From NCBI GenBank assembly GCA_021018995.1, contig CM037590.1, positions 66,001,597 through 66,065,596 on the forward strand: a stretch of 64,000 nt of DNA. The letters run 5' to 3'. The stretch is from Chloranthus sessilifolius. Lineage: Eukaryota; Streptophyta; Magnoliopsida; Chloranthales; Chloranthaceae. Position numbers and translations under genes: made by a program. The notes beneath the pieces are model-generated. The model worked only from the letters and a program-made list of their open reading frames with translations, was not told where the DNA came from and did not search any database. This document shows positions 35,101-48,800 of this stretch, one piece after another (the first letter of the stretch is position 1; each line of letters opens with the position of its first letter).

Positions 35101-38100
35101 CTATTATTCTTTACTATGACAATTTTTTTTTTCTTTTTTCTGGCTTTCTTGGCTCATTTTATCACAAACATTCCCTTATTAGTTATGATGATAAGTTGAG
35201 CTCTCTCAGAATACAGAATCTTCTTTAGAATATCCGAAAAGCCAATTGGCAAAATCCTCTCTTGTTTCTATTGTGGAGCTCTTTAAACCAAAAAATCCCT
35301 TTTTCGAGAAAGATAAACTGTTTTCTCAAAGGAAAATTACAGTACGATAGTAACCTGGTAAGCTATACCACTCTTACTTTGATAGCGCACTTGATGAAGA
35401 CTCCAAAAATATTTTAAGTTGGGTTATGAAAAGAGAGTTACCCTTTGCAACTAGCTAATACATTTGAGAGATTGTAGATGTATCATGTGAGTGCTATAAC
35501 GGTTATGTAGTATCAACATGTTCCTAGGCTGCACATGACCAGCGGAGAAACTTGCAAAGTCGGGGGATGACAAAGAACCAGCTTACAATTGAAGACTCAT
35601 TCCTTATGATTATTTGTGAGATAAAGAGGGAGTTATTTTCCTTGTATTCAGTTTTGTATGTTTCTTTTTGAGTTTCTAGTTGTCCTTCTCTTTTTCCCTT
35701 CAATTATAAGCTTCTTGCTTATTCCAAAACCTACTTGTACCATTTTTCGGTCCATAGTCAATTTTCATCATTGATAAGAAAATTTAAATGAATTGTTGTA
35801 GCTTGGTAATTTAATTATTTTCTGCATGTTGGAGTATAAATTCTCAACCCAAAATACTTAATTTGATGCATGGATCAAAATTTCAGCCGAAATCTCAAAA
35901 TTTTGGCTGAAACGCATCAGTTTCTGACCCCACGAAACAAAATCCCCAAAATTTCAGGCAAAATATCGGCTGATAATTTGAAGGGTCGATATTTTGGGTT
36001 TAAAAAAATAAAAATAAAAAAATTGGGCACTGAAATTTCGGTTTCGGTCATGCCCGAAACCAAAAACGAAACCGGTATTTTGATCCTTGATTTGATGGTG
36101 ATATTTCTTGTTTTCATTCATCTTAGATGATAGATACGTAGGTTGCCAAAAATATATCTATATGTGATGCATTCATCTTGATAGGGAAAGACAAAGATTG
36201 AAGAAGGAAAAGAGAGAGAGACATTGGCCTCACAACAACGGCCCAAAAGGGAGCAATTTGGCTTTGATAAGGCCCAAAGAGAGAGGGACAGAGCACTATC
36301 TAACAAGGAATGCCGACACCAAGGACCTAGGGTTCGGGCGTACAAGGTGTACCGACGGAAGGGCCAAGGAGCTTCAAGAACCACCGAGGAAAGGCCCTAG
36401 AGATCAGCCTATGAGGCAAAGACCATCATCAAGCGACGGACATCCATAGGTTTTGGACGGACGTCCGAATATAGAGTCACTGGTTTTTGGGCACGGACAT
36501 CCGTGGACCTCACGGACGTCCGTGAGCTCCATGATGGACGTCCGTGGAAATCTCCGCCCTATGACTTAAGTGACGTGTTTTGTCCTTTTTGTCCGAATTT
36601 TATTGCTTTTGTGTCTAATTGTCAGTTACCACTTTTTTTAGAGTAATTTCGTACTTTTCCATTTTAGGGATTATTCCCTTTGTAGTTACTATAAAGCATA
36701 CTTTTGAAGCCATTTTTGGCACTTGATGATTGATTAATGAGAATGTATTACATTTTGGCTTGTGAGAAGCTTGAAGAGTGAGTCTTCTTCCCCGAGAGGG
36801 GTTTGGTGTGAGGCCAAGGGTGAGATGCCCATGTTACTTTGATTTTCTCTTTTACATTTTATTCTTATTTGATCTCCTACTTTCTCCTTGAATCTTTGGC
36901 ATCCTCTTTGCCCCCTTTTAATTGATTTTCTCATTTCCCAACCCTAGATTTAGAGTAACCTTGATGTCCATCCTTATGGATCGAATCCAATATTGGCCCG
37001 TCAATCCATAACCGTTGTTGGACTCGAGCTTGCTCGATTTGAGCCGTCAGCCATTTCGATTCCAAAGCCTTAGCAAGGAACTATCAATTCCACCGCGAGC
37101 TACGATCTAACGCCCCGACCTAGACGAGGCGAGAGTTCTATCTCTCGGATCGCTTCTTCCACCATCCTAACGGATATCGCGCGTCGGATTGGACCCTACA
37201 TGAACCAAAGCATGGACACCTAAGCGGAATCCTAAGAAACCCGAAGGTATCGCTTTAATTTGTGGTTAATTGCTTACTTAATTAGTTTAATTTCGGCAAA
37301 TTAGCATACCATGGGCATTCACGGATCTTAGGGTCGTTGTCCCGCGTCATTATATCTCCTACTTTTTAGGACGGGGAGATTCTCTTTCGTTCGGGAGAGT
37401 TACCTATATAGTAGGAGAGAAATCTCTCTCGGAAACTCATTAGAGTGCATTTTTTCCTCTCTATTTATCTAAGCCTAAATAATAGGAGAGAAATCTCTCT
37501 CAAAAGCTCACGAGAATTGAAATAAATTAGGTTACCGTGGGTTTTTTCTCTCTCTCTCTCTCTCTCTCTCTTGATGTTCTATTCAAAATTTAGCTTAGAT
37601 TATTTTGGATATTATAGTTTTAATTTAGTAGTTTTATTAGAAATAGGAAATTAAGATCATCTTGTTTTCATTTTTAGTGAACCCCTTATGAATCAATTTT
37701 TATATTATTTTTACTGAAGTTTTAATAAGAAAATGATGGTTTGCATCTTCTTTTTTCTAGTTCTTGTGGGTATCTTTATTTACTTTCTTATTCATATATT
37801 TTGTTGGTGTAAGCTGCATTTTTCATCAATTCGTGTTGGAGCAAATTCCATCCTAGGTGTAAAGTTGAATCGCGATTTGATGATGCTGCTCGAGGAAGAC
37901 TTCTGTTAGACTGTTACCAATTAATGGCTCAACCGTTGAAGTAAGCAGTGGAGACAATCAACCATAGACTAGAGTACTAGACAAACTCACATCTTATTTC
38001 TATAGACGAGTTAAAGGATTTGGACTGTGGCATTGTTAGATATCATCATCTGCTTGACTATTAACAATCCATTAAACATTTGGATGGTGAAAAGGTTATT

Positions 38101-41100
38101 AGATCACTCTGTTGAAGATCTCAAATCCGATGAAATTTTCAACGGTGAGAAAGCCTTGATTCTCATTCTATTGAAGATCTATGGCCTAATGAAGCTTTCA
38201 AAATTGAAAGTGTTATATCATCTTGTTGATGATCAACAATCCAATAGTGATCTTTGATGGAGGGTATGTATCAGATCAACCACCGTTAACAATCAATGGT
38301 TTGATGATAGTCTAAACAAGGCTGATGGAGATTTCGACAAGAACAATATATAGATCAGAAAAAATTGTATCCAATCCAAGATTAAGAAGGTCAAATGGAG
38401 TTTGTTCGTCAATGCTTTAGGTTGATGAAAAAGTCAATGTGTAAGGAAGAGAGGCTGAATTACGAGAGGTATACAACGAGTTGCTAGGGACGTATGAAAA
38501 GACACTCACTGGAGTTAAGAGTTTTTCAGCATTTAAGGAGGATTCTGCAATCATCTGTGCCACAAAAAGACAAAGATTGAAAAAATAAAAGAGAAAGAAG
38601 AGAGGAATCAAGTCCCACAGTAAAGGCCCAACAAGGAGCTATTTTGGCTTGGATAAAAAAAAAGAGAGGCCCAAACACATAGAGGGAAAGGGGGGGGGGG
38701 GAGAGAGAGAGAGAGAGAGAAGAAATACTATCCTACTTAGTTTTTAGGAGGGAGAGAAATCTCTCTCTCATACTTTTAGGGCCTGTTTGACAACATTAAG
38801 TTGTGATTTTTACTGTAAAATAACAGGGTTTTTTTATAATTTTCATTGTTTGATTATTGTTGTGGGTCCCACACACGTGATAAAATCTTTAAACGTATAA
38901 GAAAAAATTTCGGAAATTTATTTTCTACAACTCTTGAACAAAAAAGGAGGGCCCTCTTCTCCTTTGTCTCCAAGCTCGGATTCAGAGCTTTGCAACCTAC
39001 CTTTCCCAAGCTCGATACTTCAACTACTGCTATCCAGATGTTGATATCTCCAAGCTCGGATTCTATCAATACTTCTTTAGCCAATACTTATGCAAGCCTC
39101 TTAATACACCTTAAACCCCTACAATCTTAGCTACACTTTCCAAGTACCTTAAAAGTGTTGAATCAGCCCTTTGATTCTTTTCTAAAGATCACTCTTATGT
39201 TATCAACACTTGTTTATAGCCATTGTTTCCCTGTTTTGGGAGACGTCTACTGCGGCAGCAGGAGACCTACTGAACAAAGGAGCAATTAGTCAAGTGCCAC
39301 AGGAGACCCACCGATTAAAGGAGCAATTGGTGGAGAAGAAGAGGCAGAAGGCGAGGGTGGAGGTGTCAATGCCTTATTTGGTGCTCCGAGCACTCCAATT
39401 TGACACATTGTCTCCAATTCGGGTGTGCTCGCCCAGGCGCTCATCTTTGCTTCCGTGAGTGGCAAGGTTAGCGATGAAGTAAATCGAAATAGATATCCTA
39501 AAATTTTGTGGCGATCCCCCTCATAGATACCATTTCTGATTCTCTGAAAGTGAATGGCCTGAATTGATTTGTGCATTTTGGAAATCTTTAGATTTTTTTC
39601 TTCAGGTTGCCAAATGGCCAAAAAAAACTTTATTTCACCCTCACTGCAAAGAAAAAATATTTACTTGGCTACCATAATTTTAAGAGGTCAAGTAAGAAAC
39701 AAATTATTTCCATGCCCACAAAGAGAGAAATTTCTCTTGCTTGGAGTTTGGAGAGAGAAATCTCGCATGCGTAAATAGTAGGAGAGACATCACTCTCTCA
39801 AAAACTCATGAGTGAGTTTGTCTCTCTACTAAGCCCAATAATTGCTGAGAAATTTCTCTTTCTCTCTCTCTCTGTCTCTCTCTCTCTCCCCTCTACCGTG
39901 CTTTCTTTTCCAAGTTTTATTTGGTCCTAAAATAGGATAGTTAGTTTAGTGACTTCATTAAGAATAGGAAAGTAATGGAACCTAGGTTTCTTTTTATTCT
40001 TGTAAGGCTGAACGAACCTTTTCGGAAATACTTTTTTTTTCCTTTTCTTTTCTTTTTAGAGAAACTTTACTAAGAAAAGGATGGTTGCCTCTTTTCTTTT
40101 CTCCAATTCTTCTGGGTATTTTTATTTGTGTTTTTATTCACTTATCTCTGCCGGGGCAAGGTGTGATTTGATTATGATGATACCGGAGATGTTTGATTGG
40201 TGAATTCTTAAGACTACTAGCATTGTGGATAATATGGGTAAATCTTTGAATGTATTCTATATTTTATGTCATTTGGTCAAATATCTTGATCTAGAATGCA
40301 TTAGAACTAGCAATTATTTTTTCTTGCTTACAGTATATTTTTTTTAAGTTAGCTATGTTAGCCATTCATCCAGGATTTAGATTATTTTTTTAAAATTTTG
40401 ATCTCCTGAATTTATAATTATGCTGAACGAGGATTTGAAATTCATAATAAAGTTGCTTTCTACCCGAATTCCTGTGTTTTTGTTTATAGTTGCTTGTGAA
40501 ATCATTCATTGTTCTGTCCAACTAGCCCCCATGATCATGGAAGCTGGGTTCTCACTGCTATATGTCTTGTTATTAATTTATCAGTATGTTTGAATATGTT
40601 GTTTGTGTATATAGACACTTATATGCGATAACCGATTTTTCAAGATTATAATGCTTGTCTTTAAGCATTTCAACTATTATTCTGTATAGGTTCTGTGGCC
40701 AGACAGTGGATGGAAACCTGTGCCCCTTATCGATATAATCGAAGGAACCAATGTGAAGAAAGCCTATCAAAAAGCTTTACTGTGTCTTCACCCAGACAAA
40801 CTACAGCAGAAGGGTGCTGCAATGCACCAAAAGTACATTGCAGAAAAGGTCTTTGACATTTTGCAGGTATATGATGTTCTCTACTAACTTCTGTTTCCAC
40901 ATGGCATCATTCAAGCATGGCAGGTTAAAATTTATTTTTAAAATTGTTCATATCCATCATAAAAAGGACATGCATATTTATTTTATTTATTTTTTAAAAT
41001 CATGAATCTTACAAGGACAGGACAAACTAACTGGGCTAGGATGGGTAGAACTATAAGAGTTATTTTCTAGGCACATCCTTACAAACTCCTTATTAATATG

Positions 41101-44100
41101 TCCTCTTTGTATAGGAAAACACAGACTTTGATCACTTCCATGAAATATGTCCTTTCTTAGATTCCCAAATCAAAATGAGCTGTCTGGCTCACACTTATAT
41201 TTGGTCCTGGCTGCTCTTGCTAGGCAGAAAATTATGAAAAAAGAGGCCTAAGAATTTCCAAATTTGTGTTCTGTGCAGGTAGGTTAGTTTGGGAATTTTA
41301 AAAAAAACTATTAGAGGGAAAGATCCAATTTAAATTTTTCTTTACCAAGGATTCCATTTTGTAACTTGTATAAACAGATTTATGGACTTGCATGATGAAA
41401 TTCCAAGAAGAAATAATGAATATCCGTATAAGTAAACTGCCTATTCGCTAACAAGTTTTCTCTTATTATTACTATTACTATTATTGTTATTATTTTTATT
41501 TATTATTATTATTGTTATTTGTGGACTGAGAAGTTTGTACTAAACACCATAGGGAAAAAAACAAAACAAAACAGGTGACTCTACATTTACAGAAAATTTC
41601 CATTTTTCCTGAATGTAAAATGGTCCTATCAGAGCTTTTGTACTTTTTTATAATTTATTTTCTTTAATTTGGCCAACTGCTCGCTGTCCACTTCTATTTC
41701 CTTTCTTTCTTTTTTTATAAATAATTCTTTTTCCTAGCACAAAAAAATAACCATCCATGTAAATAATTCAAGCTCTGTTGACTTTTGTTGTGTCAAAGTG
41801 GATCATTCAACATCCTTTGTCTGTGTCGATCCTTGCCCCTCTGTCATAATATTAAAGGTCTTAGAGTATTGACATTCGAAGAAGATATAATAAGTAATTA
41901 AATTTAAATAAAAATAAATAAAATTTCAAACATCAACAAAAGCTTGAATCTTGAACCTTGGTGAGTGATGTGTTATTCATGAACCTTACTCGGAGGACTT
42001 CTTTGATGCTTGAAGATGATTAGATAATGAAGGGAAAGCTAGAATGCTAGAGATAAAAAAGCTAAATCATGCGGAATTTGGGTCCGCATGTTCAGATCGA
42101 GGTTGAGTCAAACAAAGAAGAAGAACCTGGAGAAAGTGGACACATAATTAAAGACCTGTTAAAGATCCATAAAGACTTGCTAGTGCAAGCACAATAAGAA
42201 ATATCGATCGATCGAATGTCATTCTCGATCGATCAAGTTCGTCTAGAGAGGTCGTCGCAAAAGCAGAACAAAACTTGATTGGTCGAGTTTTAACTTCGAC
42301 TGATCGAACTCGTGCACAAAAAAATTAGTTTATTTTAGGTTGCGATTTTAGTTTCCTTATTGGCATGTACAGCTGCCTTTTGGCTTAGGAGTCTTATTTT
42401 AGTAGGAATAGTTTCCTTATTTGAGTTATCTAGAGGTCAAGCACATATATGCGATATGTGACTGTTAATTTCCTCACTTTCAGCGCAATCATCCGAAAAG
42501 TGGTCATAAGTTCATCAAAGCATATCGGAACTGTGTGATTCTTGTCTTGTTAGAAAGCTACTTCGATAAGCTTTCAAACAAGACCAATTTCACGCCAATT
42601 GGACATCATTTGATCCTTCAAAGTGGTCGCGTAATAAAAAAATGGAATTAGTTTTGAAATTAATTATGACCGTTAGATTAGAAGTTTTGGTTGATTAGGA
42701 GTTTTATTTTTAGTAGTATTTTAGGGTTTTTTTTGCTTTATAAATACACATTGTAATCTCTTATGAGAATATTGAATGGATGATTAATAAAATTTATGAG
42801 TTTTGGTTTGTGGGAAATTCTAGAGAACTTGAGATGAGTTTTCATTAGAAAACTGATTTCTCTCACGTGCAGTTTGGTGTGAGGCCAATTTTTCTTCCTT
42901 GGAGTGATTTCTTGGATCTTCTTCTATCCCTCTTCTCCTTTTTATTTTGTTTTAATTGACGACCAAGAACCCTAACCCCTATCGTGCGGGATTTACGCTA
43001 TTTTAGGATTAGCATGCAATTTTTCCTGCATGAAATTGGTATCAGAGCAAGTTCAACACTAGGCACGTGGAGTCCATCATGAGTAAAGAACAGTTTATTG
43101 AAACCCTTCACTAGTTGAATGATCAAATGGCTAGTATGAGATGGTTTGTGGATCGGCGAAAGAACTTGATTTGCGTCACCAAGTTATTATAATTGGAAAA
43201 GTATGGGAGGGAGCGAAAGCTAGATCGATGAGTCTGAGGCGTTTGAAACTAACAAATCAATTTTGATCAGTTTTAGAGAATTGGGCATTTATTGTTGAGA
43301 TTCTACGTGAGTTAAAAATTTCACGTCGGATAGCAGATGCATTAAGCAAAAGTTTTGATCGGCAATTTCTTAAGAATTTTCTTCACAAATTACATGAATA
43401 AATCATATTTGCAAGGCTTGAAACTTTGGGTTTAATCTTACAAATTTTGTTCCCATCAACCCAAGCTCATCGCCAACCGTTCGTTTTAATCCCATAACCG
43501 TCGTAACACCTATACCCGTTACGGATTCCATTATCGGTGTAAAATATATGCTGGTTGCAGCTCCCGTAACAGCTCACAACTCAGAGCCCGTTCAAGAAAC
43601 CAAGCTTGTAGCCATAGTTTCCCTAGCTGATCCCATCTCACCCAAAATTGTTATCGATCCTCTACCTAAACCCTTGATAACACAAAAATCAGTTGAAGAT
43701 TCCAAACCGGTTAATGAAAACCCTCTTACGATTAAGATCCGTACTAATCTCGGCACCGTTGAAGAGCAAGTTTCTATAATAAGTCATATCGAGCCCAAGA
43801 TCGTTAAGGAAAAACTATCCGCAATGAAGTCTATCGGTCCCATGACCCATAGGTCTTAGGATCTTGGTTGTGTTGACGTTGATTCCCGTCAATATATCAA
43901 AGATAAATCGGATCTCGCTCGAGTCGAATCCGGTTTACTTACCCAAGCCGCATCCAATCGAGGTTTCCTATATATTGTTCGTGACCTCCGCGATGAAAAT
44001 TCAAGTCAGCCAAAGTTCGAGGTCGAACTTATTCAAAGTAGGGGAGAATGATGTGGAATTTGGGTCCACATGTTCGGATCGGGACAAACAAAGAACAACC

Positions 44101-45776
44101 CAGAGAAAGTGAACACAACGAGAAATCTCGATCGATTGAATGCCATTCTCGATCAATCGAGGTCGTCTAGATAGGTCATTGTCAAAACAGAGTAAAACTC
44201 GATCGATCGAGTTTTAACTTCGACTGATCGAACTCGCGCACAAAAATTTTAGCTTATTTGAGGTTGCAATTTTAGTTTCCTTATTTGCATGTATAATTGC
44301 CTTTTGGCTTAGGAGTCTTATTTTAGTAGGACTAGTTTCCTTATTTGAGTTATCTAGAGGTCAGGCACATATATGTGATTGTTAATTTCATCACTTTCAG
44401 CACAACCATTGGAAAAGTGATCATAAGTCCATCAAAACCTGTCGAATTTGCGTGATTCTTGTCTTGTTGGAAATCTACTTCAATAAGTTTTCAAACAAGA
44501 CTAATTTCACGTCAATCGGATATCGTTTGACCCTTCAAAGTGGTCGCGTAATAAAAAAATGGGATTAGTAGTGAAATTAATTATGGCCGTTAGATTAGAA
44601 AGTTTTAGGAGTTTTATTTTTAGTAGTATTTTAGGGTTTTTTTTCTTTATAAATACACATTGTAATCACTTTACTAGAATATTGAATGGATGATTAATAA
44701 AATTTATGAGTTTTACTTTGTGCGAATTCTAGAGAACTTAAGGTGAGTTTTCATTAGAAGAGTGATTCTTCTCCCGCGTGCGGTTTGGCGTGAGGCCAAT
44801 TTTTCTTCCTTGGAATGATTCTTTGGATCTTCTTCTCATGGTTTTAAAACTCGCCGAGTCGACTCGGAACTCGGGCGAGTTGACTCGACTTGACCCAGTT
44901 TCGGGTCAACTCGACTATACACTCGAAATGGGATGAGACTTGCTCGACTCTGTGAGTCGACTCGAAAACTCGGCCGAGTTTGTCAACTCGGCTAGTCGAC
45001 TTAAAGTGGTTAAGGTCTTGGCTGGCGGGGGTTTTAAATCAATTTTAAGGGCATACCTGTAAATTAACAAGTATGCCCTTTTATATATTTAAGGCTTTTA
45101 GGGCTTCAGCCCACCGTCTCGACAAAAACTTGACGAGAAAAGAAAGACGAAGAAGAAGAGTTGAGCGTCGTCTCGCTGTCAAGCTCAACGTAGTCTCTCT
45201 CTCTCTCTCTCTTCCTGGTTTAAGTGAACGAATGAGGATTACTTATGGACAATGATTCAGATAAAAAAAATGAGATATTTATATGATGTTGCCCCCACAA
45301 GCTATTGTTGTATATTGCATTTGATCTTATACCATCAAATTATAATCCACCCAATAAAGTGATTTATATCATCTCTTGGATGAAGTGGGCCCATAAGTCA
45401 TTTAATTTGGTGGTTTTTGAATTATCTGATCTGTGCACTTAATATCAACTCTTGTTATTTTAATGGCTGATATTAAAGAATAACAACGATTGATATTAAA
45501 GTCCACCAGTTGGATTGTTTGCATCATGGTTTCAATGATCTTACACCATTAAATATGTAAGATTTGAAGAATCGAACCCATTAAATTGATTCACATTAGC
45601 CCGTGAACTGAAGTGGGACCAGAAATCATTTATTGTTAAAATCTGTTATGTGCATTCTTAATATCAACCATTGACATTATTTTTTAATAGCTGATATTAA
45701 AATGATAACCCACAAATTGGGTGCTTTGTAGCAGACTACCAGCTAATCTGAGACTTTCAACAACAGCAAAGCTTAC

Positions 45777-45875
<99 letters not shown>

Positions 45876-48800
45876 TTACATTTTAAATATTTATTAAAAA
45901 ATCCGAGTCGGACCGAGTACGAGTTTCCGAGTTAACTCTACTCGACTGACTTTCGAGTCGAGTCAAGTTTTCGTGTTTTAAAACCATGCTTCTTCTACCC
46001 CCTATTCTCCTTTTTATTTTGTTTTAATTAACAAGCAAGATCTCTAACCCCTATCATGCGGGATTTATGCTATTTTAGGATTAGCGTGTGATTTTTCCTG
46101 CATCACTAAAGAAGTTGTTGTGATTAAAGGGGGATGAAAATGCTTCTATTTATAGAGGAAGATAAGCAAAAAAAAATTTAAAAATTGTCCCAACGGTCAT
46201 ATTTCGGATTGTTGGGACATTATGCCATCACATAAACCATATGCGATGGCATAAATCACGTACTTGCGCATATGCTGTTGTATACATATGTATGCAATGA
46301 CATACATTCCCGGATAGCATAAGCCCCTATGGCTTATGCTATCCAGGCTTCCAATGTCGTTCATGCAACTACATAATCGATTATGTAATCTTATATAACA
46401 ACACTAAACTAACCACATAGTGGACATTCTGGTCACAAATGAGGGGATATTTCAAATCAGCTTCATGAATGTGTTTGTTAAGTTAAAATGATTTCGTTTT
46501 TTGAGGCAAATAATTAACATATTCCAAGAATGATTCTTTAAGATGGTTAAAATTTCTTGATTGCTTATTAAGATAAACAATTTCCTTTCGCATAAGTCAA
46601 ATGGTATCTTAATTATTTCCTTAATATGATTTAAAATGAAAAGATTGGAGAACTTGAGATCATAATTTTCAAGTACATTTGGATTGGAGAAATAATAGAA
46701 ATATATCAATCAAGCTAATTCACAATTAATAAAATCCCCCTATGACGTAAATTTAAGGTTGCCAAAAGCATCTTACTAGACCCCCAATAGAATTTTCTTC
46801 TGAGCTAACTTGCTTAATCCCTTTTGCAACCAATCAAATACAATTGTTCCTCGAGTTGATGAGAAATTACAAGGAGTATCCATGTCTGGTGATGACATGA
46901 AGAGATCGAAGGAGTGTCCATGTCATCCAAAGGCAATATATGGACAACTGCAAACCTTGTTTACTAGGGACTACTCTTGCTTGACATCGTCCCAGATGCT
47001 GATTTGACGACCATTGTACTCCACGAATTGTCATTTTGTCAACAAAGAGATGCTCAAACTACTTATTGGTCATCCAAGTGATTTACAAGAAATTAGTACC
47101 CCTGAATTCGAATGAAACACAAAAAATAAAGAGTACCTCAGGGGTAAGGTGTTCCAACTTTTTGGTTATCTTTAGACCCATCAGATCCGTGGATATAGAT
47201 TGGTTAGAGCATCAAAATTTATCCGCAAACAAGACACAAAATTGTAGTTGCATCCATGAAACCTAATTATAAAGAAAGGAAGTTAGTTGTTTTCTTAATG
47301 GGGTTGTGAAAGGGCTACAAGAAAACCGAAGAAAAGGAGATATCATGATAAACATAGGAAAGCCCTCAAACATCCAAAATTTTCTTGTTAACCTTTAAAA
47401 TGCAATTTTGACAGTAAATGGTGAGTTACGACTTTTGTAGATTGCTCAAGATATTGACCACCTCCACCCCCCCCCCCCGCCCCACAACACACACACAAAC
47501 AAACAAACATCAGAGAGGAAAATTTAAAAGTGAAAAAATTCACAAGAATTCAAGAACTAGAGACATTAGTCATCCCCTTGTGCGTGAAGTGTGGTTTATT
47601 TAAACACACACTCACACACATACACACTCTAACGCACGCACACACTGCTCCAATTGCAACAAAGAGGCATGCAAGGTAAATAATATCCTCTCTTTTTATC
47701 AATGATACTATCCGCTTATAATGATATACAAAAGACCAATGCAAATGTATCAAAAATAGAGTTAAAAGTTTGTAGGAGAAGACTTAAGAGGAATGTAAAT
47801 CTTTTGATGAAAGAATTGACTTAAGGATGTTTTCTCAATAAGAACAATCATGACTGAAAAAATCCAAACATTTTTCAAATAAGGCTTGTCTTCTATATAT
47901 AGAGGGGACTCATTATAAAGACTGTCAATATCTAGGAGTCCATTTTAATTTTACATGTCAGTAGCTTGAACCTTCAGGTGACTACTGTAGAGCACTTGGG
48001 TTCTCACCAATGAAAGCAATTCACCATGCGCATTTGAGCCAAGGCATGGTGTTATCAAGGGCCAAGGCGCTCCAAAGGACCAAAATTTCTCAAGCTACCA
48101 TAGTATGAATTTTGCATCGGCACATGGGCATTAACTGTACACTGACTAATTGCGCTATGAGAAACTACTTGTTGAACTTTCTTATCTGCTAGATACCGTT
48201 TCATATACGGGCATCTGTCTATTCAGATTCTTAGATCTGAGGGGCATATTTATTGCTAAGTAGGAATCTGTTCACTTTGATTGCATTTAGTGAACACCAA
48301 AGAGATGCCCTTGATATAGTGTACTTTTTATGACTAGTGAACTGCTTGAGTGATGGTATGTTTCTAACAAGGATCCATACCTATTCCAATTGGTCAATAT
48401 TTTTGGGGAAGGACGAAAGTATTTACAAATCTTGCGCTGGTGGTTTTACTCGAAATGATTTTTGAATGATTATTTTATTTTATAATTAATGTATAATTGA
48501 TAGAAATATTTTATCAAAATGTTATCCCTGAGAAAGAGTTTCTCAGCACTTTTATTGATTGTCTTAAAGCCCGATTGATTTATATAGCCAATGGGTTAGA
48601 CAGCAAAACATTTCCCGAAGGCCTATATGGGATATTATACAAGGATAGATTAGATGGATAATGTGTCTTCCGTGAAGTCAGCTGCTACATAGCTCTCTCA
48701 CATCATAGCAATTTGCGTATACACTCAAGATAGATCTCTTCCCTCTCTCTTCTTCACTCTCTCTTTTACTCAATTGAAATGGGTATGTCAGACTGAAATG

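Larger units (their letters stand above)
44837..45988. mobile_element. hAT-type non-autonomous element, 1,152 bp, nested in the 3' LTR
   Basis: Ends CATGGTTTTAAAACTCG.. and ..CGTGTTTTAAAACCATG, flanked by a perfect 8-bp TSD CTTCTTCT (44829-44836, 45989-45996). Near both ends are GAGTCGACTCG words. The frame at 45073-45255 (Arg-rich) has no known motif. Confidence 0.92.
42067..46105 (+). mobile_element. complete non-autonomous LTR retrotransposon in intron 9
   Basis: Two LTRs (42067-43033 and 44049-46105, the latter interrupted) bracket a 1 kb interior without gag or pol. A perfect 5-bp TSD CTAAA is at 42062-42066 and 46106-46110. A PBS follows LTR 1, and a purine tract precedes LTR 2. Termini are TGATG..CATCA with one change in LTR 1 at each end. 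It must have been moved by the enzymes of another element. Confidence 0.9.
44049..46105 (+). repeat. 3' LTR, interrupted by a hAT element
   Basis: About 897 bp of LTR sequence after removing 44837-45988 and one TSD copy. It is shorter than LTR 1 and differs at many sites, so the insertion is not recent. Confidence 0.88.

Noticed and set aside
38027-38257. Leu/Ile-rich 76-codon frame
   Set aside because: It lies in intron repeats, has no motif and no splice context.
37350-40180. GAGAGAAATCTCTCTC palindromes as a regulatory array
   Set aside because: They occur in CT/GA-rich decayed repeats and are most simply products of low complexity and LTR-fragment duplication.
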